Shown here: positions 9,374 through 18,263 of the stretch, one piece after another | How positions within the stretch are numbered: position 1 is the first letter of the stretch | How the letters are laid out: each line of letters opens with the position of its first letter | Assembly (NCBI GenBank): GCA_027487485.1 | Contig: JAIYDN010000107.1 | Span: 62,001-126,000, forward strand | Direction: 5' to 3' | From: Planctomycetaceae bacterium | GTDB taxonomy: Bacteria > Planctomycetota > Planctomycetia > Pirellulales > Pirellulaceae | Length of the DNA stretch: 64,000 nucleotides | Program-made: the position numbers and the translations under genes | Notes under the pieces: generated by a model | Seen by the model: the letters and a program-made list of their open reading frames with translations, nothing else | Told to the model about the DNA's origin: nothing | Database searches by the model: none

Positions 9374-9497
9374 AGTTCTTGGACGACCTCTACTTTCGGG
9401 ACTAGAGCAAGCGTGTGATTCAACATGACTGCTAAGATGTTACAAAATTTTGCGATGTCGACTCGGGTAGTTATCCGAAAGGTGAGAAATGGTTTCG

Positions 9498-9569
9498 GTC
9501 GAAATATGTGGGGCGAAAGATAGTTCGCTGGAGTAAAGTTCTAAAATTTTTCGACCCACATTTTTCGAC
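9498..9569. repeat. 72-bp palindromic element, copy 1
   Basis: The left arm GTCGAAATATGTGGGGCGAA and right arm TTCGACCCACATTTTTCGAC are imperfect inverted repeats around an AT-rich core. The same structure, 72-73 bp long, occurs at 10369, 38955 and 41817. The right flank, ACTGTTTTGGGAAGAAG and then CTCGGGCTCGCC, is shared with copy 2. No transposase gene lies beside any copy, so it resembles a non-autonomous MITE or a REP-type element. Confidence 0.8.
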
Positions 9570-9731
9570 AGACTGTTTTGGGAAGAAGAAAAGCGACGCT
9601 CGGGCTCGCCCCGAATGTCGCACAAAGGATTGGCGTGCTAGTTGCATGTGCTAATTGACCGAGCTATGTTGCGTCCCGGCCTCGGCCGCAGCAAATTCAA
9701 TCCACCAGAAATCTTCTCACGCTTACAACTG

Positions 9732-10271
9732 ATGCAAACCTGGATCGCTCTATTCCGCGGAATCAATGTCGGCGGCCGAAACAAGATGCCGATGGCGGTT
9801 CTTGCTAGGACGCTTGAATCTGCAGGCTGCCTTTCCGTACGTACTTACATTCAGAGTGGCAATGTCGTCTTTGTGTCTTCTTTGAGATCCAAGCTTAACC
9901 TTTCTAAGAGACTCGAAGACGCTACCGAGGCCCAGTTTGGTTTTCGACCAAACATTTTTCTGCAGACGGATACTGACTTTCGCTCTGCCATCACTAACAA
10001 CCCGTTCACAGACGCGATACTCGAACCCAAGACTCTCCACTTCTTCTTTCTTGATTCCAAACCGGACTCGCCGAACATCAAAGGTATTGCTGAACTCGCA
10101 AGTCCCTCTGAACGTTTCCAATTGACTGATACTGTGTTTTATTTGCACGCCCCCGATGGTTTCGGCCGCTCGAAACTCGCAACTGGTCTTGAACGCAAGC
10201 TCGGCGTGCCAACAACCGCTCGTAACTACACCACAATCCACAACCTGTCCGAGATGCTAAACGTCGACTGA
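9732..10271 (+). CDS. DUF1697 family protein
   Basis: A 179-residue cytoplasmic protein starting at the ATG at 9732 (MQTWIALFRGINVGGRNKMP), the usual N-terminus of DUF1697 proteins. An upstream in-frame start at 9642 would add 30 untypical residues. Family hallmarks are RGINVGGRNKMPM, TYIQSGNVVF and the C-terminal GRSKLATGLERKLGVPTTARN. The family is widespread and uncharacterised, with a ferredoxin-like fold. A decayed copy of its 3' end lies upstream at 9321, and 72-bp palindromes sit on both sides, so the gene occupies a duplicated, repeat-bounded segment. Confidence 0.88.
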   Translation: MQTWIALFRGINVGGRNKMPMAVLARTLESAGCLSVRTYIQSGNVVFVSSLRSKLNLSKRLEDATEAQFGFRPNIFLQTDTDFRSAITNNPFTDAILEPKTLHFFFLDSKPDSPNIKGIAELASPSERFQLTDTVFYLHAPDGFGRSKLATGLERKLGVPTTARNYTTIHNLSEMLNVD

Positions 10272-10368
10272 TCGATACCCGTTGCAATCCCATGTGAAGC
10301 CAAACGGCGTCACCCACCTTGCGATCCCCTGCGGGTGTTCAAGGTCGGATAGATGTGGAATGGTTGTT

Positions 10369-10440
10369 GTCGAAAGATGTGGGGCGAAAAATAGTTCGAA
10401 GAAATAAAGTTCTAGAATTTTTCGACCTTCATTTTTCGAC
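10369..10440. repeat. 72-bp palindromic element, copy 2
   Basis: The arms GTCGAAAGATGTGGGGCGAA and TTCGACCTTCATTTTTCGAC flank the core AAATAGTTCGAAGAAATAAAG. It begins about 100 bp after the DUF1697 stop, as copy 1 follows the DUF1697 relic. The following 120 bp share ACTGTTTTGGGAAGAAG, CGGGCTCGCCTCGAATGTCG and GGTTTGGCGTGC with the DNA after copy 1. The rest of 10272..10687 holds no gene I can support. Confidence 0.8.
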
Positions 10441-10687
10441 AGACTGTTTTGGGAAGAAGGAAAAATAGGTACGTCTCTTCATCGAACTTTGGCTACAGCG
10501 CCGTTCGGGCTCGCCTCGAATGTCGCAAAAGGTTTGGCGTGCAAGTTGACGGACATTTTTGATGATGGCTCGGATGGCGATGCAATTCGAGAGTGCCTTG
10601 AAGCGTCCGAGCGGATATACTCTTGGCGACGAGCACGAGCACGAAATTGCTCGATAGCCATTTGATGTTTGCATGAAGGACTACAAC

Positions 10688-11263
10688 ATGAAAGCTGTAA
10701 TTGTTGCGTTCGATCGGTTCACGGATGTTGATGTGTTTTTGCCATGGGACCTATTGAATCGCGTTCGTTTCCGCGACAAAGAATTTAGCGTTAGAATTGT
10801 AGGTCCATCAAAGACTCACAGATCCGTTTGTGGTCTTGAGTTGCCGATGCACGGAGGAATCGAAGAATGCAATCATGCTGATCTCGTATTCTTCGCCAGT
10901 GGACCGGGGACTCGCGAGCTCATCAAGGACGAACATTTCTTGAAGCAAGTACGACTCGATCCAGACCGCCAAATCATTTGTTCCATGTGTTCGGGTGCTT
11001 TGATTCTTGCTGCGCTAGGAATTCTGGAGGGTGTTTCGGCGACTACCTATCCCACCGCCGTCGACGAGTTGAGGGGCTTTGGCGTTGAAGTGGAGACGAC
11101 GAAGCACTTGGTTACCCATGGAAACATTGGTACTGCAGCTGGATGTCTCGCTGCCGTTGACCTGATGGGATGGGCAATCGAAAAACTGTATGGCCCAGAG
11201 ATACGGAAGGATGTAATTGCGTCGGTTTTGCCCGTGGGGCAAGGTCAGGCTTGTATCTATTGA
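10688..11263 (+). CDS. DJ-1/PfpI superfamily protein (isonitrile-hydratase-like)
   Basis: A 191-residue protein from the ATG at 10688 (MKAVIVAFDRFTDVD). It has the class I glutamine-amidotransferase-like fold of DJ-1/PfpI proteins: an N-terminal strand, DLVFFASGPGTRELI, and the nucleophile elbow ICSMCSGALILAA with Cys at about residue 101. The TDVDVFLPWDLLNR start resembles isonitrile hydratases and the ligand domains of AraC-type GATase-like regulators. No DNA-binding domain is attached. Roles in this superfamily range from hydratase and chaperone to deglycase, so the substrate is open. Confidence 0.8.
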   Translation: MKAVIVAFDRFTDVDVFLPWDLLNRVRFRDKEFSVRIVGPSKTHRSVCGLELPMHGGIEECNHADLVFFASGPGTRELIKDEHFLKQVRLDPDRQIICSMCSGALILAALGILEGVSATTYPTAVDELRGFGVEVETTKHLVTHGNIGTAAGCLAAVDLMGWAIEKLYGPEIRKDVIASVLPVGQGQACIY

Positions 11264-11384
11264 GATGGGAACAAAGCCTGGAAACGTTTGGTTCTGGTTT
11301 GCCGTTCGAACTTTTGCTCGTAGAAGACGTATTCCATTCCTGATAGACTACTAAAACAAAACCACCTTCGAGCTGGAGAGAAAA

Positions 11385-11930
11385 ATGTCTCGTTTCATGA
11401 CAGCGGTCGTAATTCTTGTTTTGCTTTTCTCTGCTTCTCGATTGTTTGCAATTGATGTATGCCTGGTCAATGACTCTGAGCGTACGACCGTCATTACCGT
11501 GATCTCTGGCTCGGACCGCTTTGAAAAACGTTTAGAGCCGAAATCACATGCATTTGTTGTCCTCGCGGATACCAAAGACGATCGAGTCGTAATCGCTCAA
11601 ACGGTTGAAGAGTCGATCTCTGGCAAGGTAAGCTCGTCGATGAAAGTGGTGGACACGAAGGTCCTTTCAGATCATGTGAACCGCTTGAACTTTTGCTACG
11701 TGCATGGAAGCGAAGCAGAAGGGCTTCGGATGGATCTACTTGCATTCGTTTGCTTGGATATTGTCCCGTATCGATGGGGAAAAGAACCTGCCGAAGATGA
11801 ACGATTCCCTCAGCTAAAGGCAGAATTGGTGAAGAGCCTAAGGAGCACAACAGAAGTCGATCCGAAGTCGAATGCAAATTTGAAGAAGTTTGTCCATCAA
11901 TTCTCGCTCGCTGAGCGTAACAAAGATTAA
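11385..11930 (+). CDS. Secreted protein of unknown function
   Basis: A 181-residue protein with a clear signal peptide (MSRFMTAVVILVLLFSASRLFA, cleavage near 22). The mature part starts with a compact beta region (IDVCLVNDSERTTVITVISG) and ends in a charged helix (LKKFVHQFSLAERNKD). A GGAGAG lies about 10 bases before the start, a good ribosome site. It lies 28 bp before the membrane thioredoxin gene and is probably co-transcribed with it, so it may be a client or partner in the periplasm. I do not recognise a domain. Confidence 0.75.
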   Translation: MSRFMTAVVILVLLFSASRLFAIDVCLVNDSERTTVITVISGSDRFEKRLEPKSHAFVVLADTKDDRVVIAQTVEESISGKVSSSMKVVDTKVLSDHVNRLNFCYVHGSEAEGLRMDLLAFVCLDIVPYRWGKEPAEDERFPQLKAELVKSLRSTTEVDPKSNANLKKFVHQFSLAERNKD

Positions 11931-11958
11931 TGGGCATTGACCCAAGGAAAAAGCTAGC

Positions 11959-12465
11959 ATGAGTGAGTCTGCATCCTTGGCGTCATCGTCCGTTGACACC
12001 GCGCCGCTTCCGAATCGAATTCGGAGATTCAATTTTTGGCGATACTTCTGGTTATCATTCCTTGTGGTCTCGCTTGGGTACGCTTGGTATTGTTTTTACG
12101 CTCCCACCAACAACATCGTTTGGGCTGATAACTTTGTTTCTGCCCAAAAACAGTCTGCCGTTTCTGGGAAGCCGATCATTCTGTACTTTACCGGCAAGTG
12201 GTGTGTTCCGTGCCGAATCATGAAACGCCAAGTGTGGGCCGACAAAGAAGTGGAGGAGTTGGTGAATGCCCAATTCATCCCTCTGTCTATCGACTTGGAT
12301 AGTCCCGATAACGCTGAGTTGTTGACTCGATACAACGTCCGAGGGGCACCCGTGATCATTGTTACCGACCCACTGGGAAATGCTCTGCGATGGAGAGGAG
12401 GTGGAATGGGGAGATCGGAGTTCCTGGAGTTGCTACGGGAACCGAAAATTTCGGAAAGCGATTGA
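11959..12465 (+). CDS. Membrane-anchored thioredoxin-like protein
   Basis: A 168-residue protein with a basic N-terminus and one membrane segment at about residues 31-47 (FWLSFLVVSLGYAWYCF). The thioredoxin domain carries the redox motif WCVPC (Cys 82 and 85) in TGKWCVPCRIMKRQVW and the cis-Pro loop RGAPVIIV. This pattern resembles periplasmic DsbD-C-terminal or thioredoxin_7 domains that keep exported cysteines reduced. It follows the secreted-protein gene at 11385 by 28 bp. The direction of electron flow cannot be told from sequence, and no DsbD-like partner is visible in the window. Confidence 0.85.
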   Translation: MSESASLASSSVDTAPLPNRIRRFNFWRYFWLSFLVVSLGYAWYCFYAPTNNIVWADNFVSAQKQSAVSGKPIILYFTGKWCVPCRIMKRQVWADKEVEELVNAQFIPLSIDLDSPDNAELLTRYNVRGAPVIIVTDPLGNALRWRGGGMGRSEFLELLREPKISESD

Positions 12466-12491
12466 ATAGTCGCGTGTTGCTGGATGGGTTT

Positions 12492-13001
12492 TCAAGCGCT
12501 AGGGGATTCGCGAATCTTGTCCATCAATAGTTCGCAGTCCAAGCGAAGCTTCTGCATCTGGTCCGAGCTCCAGCGTTGTCCAATGCGACTTGCAATGTGG
12601 AGGGCTGCGATGCCCGCTATGGCTAAGATAGGAACGGCGCTCATCCATGTGGATTGCTTCAAAAGCGAGACTGCATAAACATAAATCATCGCAAAAAATG
12701 CAGTGAAACCTAGCGCTAAGTAGACCACCCAAACGAAGGTCCAAACTTCTTGACGCGGTTCAAATCGAGCGTGGATGCGAGTCCCGTTGGCTCCGTCGTC
12801 ATCCAGAGTCAGCGACAGATGTGGAGTCCAATATCGCAATTCCGTTTTCGGAACATGCAATTCGGCAAATCGTTCAAAGGCCAAGCAGTTCCGATTCCAT
12901 GGTTCCCTTGACAGTATCTCGCGAACTTTTTGATCTACCGTCGAAACGGGCATTGGTAGATGCATATCAAATGCCGGAGTTAGATCGGATATCGACATCA
13001 A
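12492..13001 (-). CDS. Two-helix membrane protein of unknown function
   Basis: A 169-residue protein with a soluble N-terminal half containing short beta segments (ELRYWTPHLSLTLDDDGANGTRIHARF). Two membrane helices follow at about 90-113 (WTFVWVVYLALGFTAFFAMIY) and 121-139 (WMSAVPILAIAGIAALHIA). The C-terminal tail is a charged helix. The arrangement resembles small membrane proteins that carry a modified-START or GyrI-like soluble part, but I cannot assign a family. It converges with the thioredoxin gene, leaving only 26 bp between stops. Confidence 0.65.
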   Translation of the reverse strand: MMSISDLTPAFDMHLPMPVSTVDQKVREILSREPWNRNCLAFERFAELHVPKTELRYWTPHLSLTLDDDGANGTRIHARFEPRQEVWTFVWVVYLALGFTAFFAMIYVYAVSLLKQSTWMSAVPILAIAGIAALHIASRIGQRWSSDQMQKLRLDCELLMDKIRESPSA

Positions 13002-13082
13002 CAGGCCCCTTTGAATGATGAGAGAAAGCGTCGTATCGTCGACGCTAGCGAGGCTGGCCCGGGCCTTCCAAACGAGCTGGCG

Positions 13083-14009
13083 TTAGGAAACGACCGCCTG
13101 GGCGGAGTCTACTGTAAGCTGGGTTCCCGATTGAAAGTGACTTCGTTTGATAAAGGCTAGAGCCACGACCTGTGTCGCGTTTCCAGATTCATCGAGCGTT
13201 GCACTTCGAATCGTTCCCACTTCCTTCTCCTCAGCATAAACCGTAGCCAGGGAAATTGGAACAGATGCTGTTGAAACCGAAAGCATGACTAGCTTTTTTT
13301 GCACTTGTCCAAGAGCATCAAGTCTTGCAATCGTTTCTTGCCCCAGATAACACCCTTTGTTGAATGAAATTGCCAGCTGATCTCGATCGAGCTCTTGAGG
13401 CAAGTTGCGATCATCAAAATCCAAACCGTACCAGGGCCATTTGGCGAGGATGCGAAGGTGTTCCCAGCCTGATCGACTTTCAAGGTCGCTTGTCCAGCAA
13501 TCACTTCCAAGCCGGTCATGGATCGCGTTCTGGTTCGCATCGGATGGGACCAGACATAAGAAAGACTCGGGACCGATCCAAGCGGCATGCACCAAAACGC
13601 ACTCCACTCCCGCTATCTCCAGTCGTCCGGCCGATCCTGCGATAGGGGCCTGATCGATACTCATGCCAAATACCGATGCAACGGTGGCTCGATCTTGCAA
13701 CAACCAGAAAACAAAGTGTTGGCTTTGGTCCGACACAATTGCATCTTCGCGAATGATGTACCGGTCGAAGTGGGGGACAAGACGTTCGGCTTGCCCTGGG
13801 ACTGTGAGAAAGTAGACGCAGTCGTCCAAGCCGAAAGCGATTCCGTGGCCAAACGTTCTACCCTTCACGTCGGTAACAAATGTCTCGGTCGCTTGTCCGT
13901 GGCTCAGCTTGCGCAAATCTTGCGTGCAGAGATTGTTGAAGACACGACAGCGGTCGCTACCTTGAAAGCGAATGATAGTCCCGAAGCCTAGCGAAAATCC
14001 TTTCGACAC
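13083..14009 (-). CDS. ygfZ: YgfZ/GcvT-domain folate-binding protein
   Basis: A 308-residue protein with the YgfZ signature KGCYLGQETIARLDALGQ followed by VQKKL at residues about 230-255. This motif separates YgfZ from aminomethyltransferase (GcvT). An N-terminal FNNLCTQDLRKL block also matches the family. Known role: tetrahydrofolate-dependent help in making or repairing some Fe-S enzymes, including MiaB. It follows the membrane protein gene at 14018 by 8 bp and is probably co-transcribed with it. The length fits the family. Confidence 0.88.
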   Translation of the reverse strand: MSKGFSLGFGTIIRFQGSDRCRVFNNLCTQDLRKLSHGQATETFVTDVKGRTFGHGIAFGLDDCVYFLTVPGQAERLVPHFDRYIIREDAIVSDQSQHFVFWLLQDRATVASVFGMSIDQAPIAGSAGRLEIAGVECVLVHAAWIGPESFLCLVPSDANQNAIHDRLGSDCWTSDLESRSGWEHLRILAKWPWYGLDFDDRNLPQELDRDQLAISFNKGCYLGQETIARLDALGQVQKKLVMLSVSTASVPISLATVYAEEKEVGTIRSATLDESGNATQVVALAFIKRSHFQSGTQLTVDSAQAVVS

Positions 14010-14017
14010 TTGGTTGG

Positions 14018-14713
14018 TTATTCCTTTTCTTTTAAGGCTTCTTCGATCACCGTGAGGAAAACCTGAGAAACGCTTTTCTCGAACGGTTCCTTGGAGATAA
14101 CTAACTTGTCGGACATGGTCGAAAGTCTTCGTTGGAATTCGCGAAGTCGATCATCGTTCACATCGTCGCGAATTGTAAGGCGTCCAGATCGCTGATCTTT
14201 GGTAGCTACATTTTGGACTGCGAATTCCATGTCTTGGATTGACAGTTTTCCTTCCGACGCAGCCCGCAGCCATCGATCACAAGCCGCAGTGAATTCGGCC
14301 TTCTCTTCTTCGATGAACCCGTCCGATTGCTTGGCTGCCGCCACGAGTTGCTCGACAACGCCCCATTGTAAGACTGGGCTATCGGTCATACGAATCACTA
14401 ACCGCGAAAGTTGGCGAGTTGTAAGTTCTTCGCGTTCCATGTCCGAGGATAGGTCGGTCATACGTTCGATAATGGCTTGCTTGTCGGTTGTGCTTAAAGA
14501 CGACTGTTCGACCCAGGGGATCAGCTGTTCGCGGACGGAGTAGGCAGCGCGTCGGCCTTGGCTGCCCGTCATCATTGCGGCCATGGCGATCATTCCAAGG
14601 CTCAAACAAATCGCACCAATCACGGCCACGACAAGGCAAGCGGGGCCCAATGAGACATCTTTCTGAGGTCCACCGGATCCGCGTTCGACTGGTTGTCCGT
14701 TCTCTTTTGCCAT
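14018..14713 (-). CDS. Single-span membrane protein with helical soluble domain, unknown function
   Basis: A 231-residue protein with a polar N-terminus, one membrane segment at about 23-49 (GPACLVVAVIGAICLSLGMIAMAAMM), and a helical, charged domain. Stretches such as LSTTDKQAIIERMTDLSSDMEREELTTRQL (broken here by no known motif) suggest a helix bundle. It sits 8 bp upstream of ygfZ and 82 bp downstream of greA. I do not recognise the family; it looks like a lineage-specific protein. Confidence 0.7.
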   Translation of the reverse strand: MAKENGQPVERGSGGPQKDVSLGPACLVVAVIGAICLSLGMIAMAAMMTGSQGRRAAYSVREQLIPWVEQSSLSTTDKQAIIERMTDLSSDMEREELTTRQLSRLVIRMTDSPVLQWGVVEQLVAAAKQSDGFIEEEKAEFTAACDRWLRAASEGKLSIQDMEFAVQNVATKDQRSGRLTIRDDVNDDRLREFQRRLSTMSDKLVISKEPFEKSVSQVFLTVIEEALKEKE

Positions 14714-14795
14714 GGTTTAAGCGTCTCTAAGATGGAGTGTCTGGCGTCAGCCTAGGGGGCCGGTCGGAATCGACTGGCCCGATTTACCCAGCTAA

Positions 14796-15272
14796 CTAGT
14801 CTTTGAATTCGATGGAGAGGACTTCATATTTGAGTGTTCCCCGAGGGGCTTGGATTTCGACCTTTTCACCCACTTTTTTGCCCATCAATGCGACGCCGAA
14901 TGGGCTGCTGGAAAGGATCCGACCGACTTCGTAGTCCTCGTCACCCGCTCCCACCAGTGTGTATTCTTCTTCGTCGCCCCATGGGTCCTTTACCCGCACC
15001 GTTGCGCCAAATCCAACTTGATCTTTTGGCAAAGTTGCACTGTCGATAATGTGCGCGTTGCTGAGCTTGGTTTTGAGCGCATTGATTTTCGACTGGGTTA
15101 GCCCTTGGTTTTCGCGCTGAGCGTGGTACTCGGCGTTTTCTTTCAAGTCCCCTTCGGCCCGTGCTTCGGCTATCTTCTCGGAAATGCGAGGCATCTCTAC
15201 ATTTTCGAGCCGATCAATCTCTGCTCGAATTCGGTTGTAACCGTCACGAGTCATCGGCACGTAATCACTCAT
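14796..15272 (-). CDS. greA: Transcription elongation factor GreA
   Basis: A 158-residue protein from the ATG at 15272 ([20 protein letters not shown]); a longer frame to 15347 adds non-family residues. The N-terminal coiled coil has [20 protein letters not shown], whose acidic tip (Asp and Glu) reaches into the RNA polymerase channel to stimulate cleavage of backtracked RNA. The C-terminal FKBP-like domain carries [18 protein letters not shown] and ends KYEVLSIEF. Length is typical. A terminator at 15304..15348 separates it from the gene upstream, so it has its own promoter. Confidence 0.95.
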   Translation of the reverse strand: MSDYVPMTRDGYNRIRAEIDRLENVEMPRISEKIAEARAEGDLKENAEYHAQRENQGLTQSKINALKTKLSNAHIIDSATLPKDQVGFGATVRVKDPWGDEEEYTLVGAGDEDYEVGRILSSSPFGVALMGKKVGEKVEIQAPRGTLKYEVLSIEFKD

Positions 15273-15303
15273 CTTCCAAACTCCTATGCATCCTAATGCA
15301 CTT

Positions 15304-15348
15304 AAAAAAAGATGCGACCTGACTTCGAAGACGAAGAAAAGTCGCATC
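15304..15348 (-). terminator. Rho-independent terminator after the squalene-cyclase-like gene
   Basis: On the minus strand GATGCGAC, a loop of 22 bases and GTCGCATC form a perfect 8-bp stem, followed at once by seven T residues. The loop contains a further small hairpin (CTTCG with CGAAG). It lies 83 bp past the stop at 15432 and ends the ispG-proB-exbD run before greA. Confidence 0.88.
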
Positions 15349-15431
15349 GTGATTCACGGTTGTCATTCTATCATCAGGCGGGCAAACCCGCTCAACCTAC
15401 CATCATTCCGCCAAGATCACGATTGTCAAGT

Positions 15432-18263
15432 TCAATCGGCTGTCGCGTCATAGATCGGGAGGTGTCGATAGTATACCTCTAACGACAAAAGATTGAGCGT
15501 TGTAACGTACAGACGGCCCCCAAAACGTCCCCAGGCGTCTGGGATTTGCCCATTCGGCTCCCAAGATCCATCGAATTCGCCACTTTGCAATTGGCTTCGA
15601 ATCAGCATGGGGTACAGGCTTCCGTACCATGTTTTCCAGCGATTCCCACCCATGTGGAACAGAACTTGGGTGGAGTAATACCAATAATAAGTGTCGCGTT
15701 GCGGGTTTTCTGCGGTCCCTTCCGCAGGAAGCCGCTGCAACAGCCAGTCCGCTCCTTGAGTCATGTTGGCATTGTCCCGACGCCACCCCAGATACAATCG
15801 CATGAGCAAACCCACACTTGTCATTACCGGCGTGGGCACCCGGCCATGCCGCGTGGTGGGGGTGTCCGGAGCTTGCCAATTGTAACGATAAAGGAATTTT
15901 TCTCGCTCGCTCGCTTGCGATCCATTGAGCCATTTTTCGATTCTGACATAGGACTCTTTGGGGACATCAAGCCCCGATAGTTCAGCGCTCTTGAGAGCCA
16001 TCATGCACCAGCCCGTCACGCTGGTATCCGATCCGATTTTGGGTTGGTATCGCCATCCACCGGATTGTGGATCTTGACTTTGAATCAAAAAGTTGACCGC
16101 ACGTTGAGCGTTGTCTTTAATTTCCGGATCTTGGGTCATGCCATAGGATTCACACAGGGCAAGGGTTGCAATCGAATGGCTGTACAGCCATGCATTGCTG
16201 TCGGATTTCGCGTCCGTCGGTACATAGAGATCACCATTAGGTTTCTGATTGGCTCGGAACCATTGCAACGCTCCTTTGCAGCTCCCTTCGTACTTGAATT
16301 GTTGATGCGTGTAACCAGCACCTTGAAACGCCAGCAAGGCCAGCGCGGTGGCAGCAGTTGGGCTTTGAATTTCCACTCGTTCCTTGAAGTCGTCTAAGCT
16401 CCATGATCCGTCGCGACGTTGGTACTTGGCAAGGAACTGCAAGCCGCGTTCAATTGCAGCTTCCGTCTGCGGCCCTAAAGGTCCTAGATCGTTGGAGGAT
16501 TCGTCCTCGGATTCCCGATTGCGGCTCATTCGCTTTGAAAACGCGGGGGCAGGAATCGGAACGGCTGATCTCGCAATCTTAGGTCCACCTACGTCCGGAC
16601 GTTTGAAGCGGTCTGTCGTAAGCTCCACATCCTTGATCTCAGGCATCGCGATATCTCGCTTGGCGGAATCGAGCCCTTTGCGAGCGATATCCACCCTCGC
16701 TGCCGACGAACTATCGGGAACGATATTCAACGCAGGCGAACCGATGCTGGGGCTGAGCGCCGGCTCGCGACCTGACTTGGCCGTTCCCTTGGTATCCCCC
16801 ACGCGATTCGAGTTCAGTTCGGACCGGCTTAGATCTGTCATTGCACCAAACGAAGGTGCTAGGTCTTCGGTTCCATCTCCTTGGGATCGAGATAGTGAAT
16901 TCAGCGGACCGGTCGCAATCGGTTGGCTTGCGGCGGGTGGGCTTGTGGCAAGATTGGATTCGCGGGCTTTCGCTCCCTGGAGCTGACCCTGTTGTGCAAA
17001 TCGCGGATCGGTCAAAAACGAATTCTCATTCGGAACTCCGGATGTATTGTTTTTGGAACGTTGTTGGGTGCCAAGTTCCGACGCGCGACTGAGACTGGGT
17101 TCAAGCTGCGGAGTCGACATGGTTGGAACCGTGCCTGTCCTGCTGCTTCCTGCCTTGGTCAAATCTCTGGAACGCTCTTGCATCCCAGTGTCTCGTTCTG
17201 CGGACAAATCACTTGGTTGATCTGCGATCGCCGACCTTGATGGAAGCTGAGGGACTGGAACGCTAGATCCGGCGAGCTCCGATACCGAAGATTGGGATCG
17301 TTCCAGTAGCTGTTTCGCATCAGGCCGAATGGGTAGGGCCTCGGAAATTCTATCCAAGGCTTTTTCCATTTCCTTCTCATTCGACTTTGGTTGTGTCAAA
17401 GAGCGATCGCCAAGCTTCGGCGCAACATTAGGTTTTTCTGGCAGGCCAGGGAGCGGGCTGTTCATGAACGCGTTGTCGGCGATCGAGCCTTGTTTGGCAT
17501 CCTGCCGAGCTGGATCAAGCTCGATTCGATCGGGCTGGAGATCGGCGGGCCTTAAGGCTTGCGGTTCGGGCTCTTTTTGGACTTCTGTCTCGGGGACTTC
17601 GATCATGGAAGTCAAGTTGTCCGCGGTCTTTGTTGGATCTGGGCGATCCAATTGTTTCGCGGTGGAGGTGATCGCGGGCTGGCTGGGTGCCGCTTCCTTT
17701 CTGGGTTGCTCGAACGGCTTTTCGGCGAGGGTCGGTTCCAGATTGTCTTTGGTTGCCATGGCGTCCAACTTCGCGGGCTCGTCCGGTCGCTTGTCGGGAT
17801 CGATCGCTTTTTCTGCTTTGGTCGAGTCGGTTTTGACAGGCTGCAAGTAGTCTGGACGCGAATCGCTTTGAGGGTTCGTCTGCTCAAAGTATTTTGGCAT
17901 TTTGACTGGGCTCGTGGCCTCGGCAGCAACCTGATTCGCCTTCGATGGCCATGGTTCTTGGAACAAAACCACATTGAGCGCAAACAGCGTAAGAAATAAA
18001 TGAAGGAGCACGCTGACGAGAAAACCCAACTGAACTGATTTTTCAACGAGATCGTTTGCCAGAACTCGCGTCAGCATGGACGTCGCGATAAGAACCGTCG
18101 GGATGGCAAGCAAGTACGTCCATGCATTGTAGAATGGGCTTGGATCATCGAAGCTTAGCAGTCGAACCACCAGCAACAGCACCAACACTCCCAGAAGCAT
18201 TAAGGCAGCATCCAGGGCAATCAAGCCGGAGTTGGGTTTGGCTCGTGTGGCAGGTAAGTTCAC
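15432..18263 (-). CDS. Membrane-anchored prenyltransferase/squalene-cyclase-repeat protein
   Basis: A 943-residue protein in three parts. Residues 1-115 hold three membrane segments (ALMLLGVLVLLLVVRLL; YLLAIPTVLIATSMLT; FLVSVLLHLFLTLFALNVVL). Residues about 115-600 are a disordered Pro/Ser/Lys-rich linker. From about 610 an alpha/alpha-toroid of the squalene-cyclase/prenyltransferase type begins, with RRDGSWSLDDF, SGGWRYQPKIG and EFDGSWEPNG. The DxDD acid motif of hopene cyclases is not visible, so cyclase activity is doubtful and a scaffold or binding role is more likely. Its start overlaps the ExbD stop by 4 bp, so both should act together at the membrane. Confidence 0.8.
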   Translation of the reverse strand: MNLPATRAKPNSGLIALDAALMLLGVLVLLLVVRLLSFDDPSPFYNAWTYLLAIPTVLIATSMLTRVLANDLVEKSVQLGFLVSVLLHLFLTLFALNVVLFQEPWPSKANQVAAEATSPVKMPKYFEQTNPQSDSRPDYLQPVKTDSTKAEKAIDPDKRPDEPAKLDAMATKDNLEPTLAEKPFEQPRKEAAPSQPAITSTAKQLDRPDPTKTADNLTSMIEVPETEVQKEPEPQALRPADLQPDRIELDPARQDAKQGSIADNAFMNSPLPGLPEKPNVAPKLGDRSLTQPKSNEKEMEKALDRISEALPIRPDAKQLLERSQSSVSELAGSSVPVPQLPSRSAIADQPSDLSAERDTGMQERSRDLTKAGSSRTGTVPTMSTPQLEPSLSRASELGTQQRSKNNTSGVPNENSFLTDPRFAQQGQLQGAKARESNLATSPPAASQPIATGPLNSLSRSQGDGTEDLAPSFGAMTDLSRSELNSNRVGDTKGTAKSGREPALSPSIGSPALNIVPDSSSAARVDIARKGLDSAKRDIAMPEIKDVELTTDRFKRPDVGGPKIARSAVPIPAPAFSKRMSRNRESEDESSNDLGPLGPQTEAAIERGLQFLAKYQRRDGSWSLDDFKERVEIQSPTAATALALLAFQGAGYTHQQFKYEGSCKGALQWFRANQKPNGDLYVPTDAKSDSNAWLYSHSIATLALCESYGMTQDPEIKDNAQRAVNFLIQSQDPQSGGWRYQPKIGSDTSVTGWCMMALKSAELSGLDVPKESYVRIEKWLNGSQASEREKFLYRYNWQAPDTPTTRHGRVPTPVMTSVGLLMRLYLGWRRDNANMTQGADWLLQRLPAEGTAENPQRDTYYWYYSTQVLFHMGGNRWKTWYGSLYPMLIRSQLQSGEFDGSWEPNGQIPDAWGRFGGRLYVTTLNLLSLEVYYRHLPIYDATAD

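Noticed and set aside
9440-10674. Short minus-strand frames with CDIRGEPERR in both repeat regions
   Set aside because: They are translations of the duplicated non-coding flank and the 72-bp palindrome, not of a gene family.
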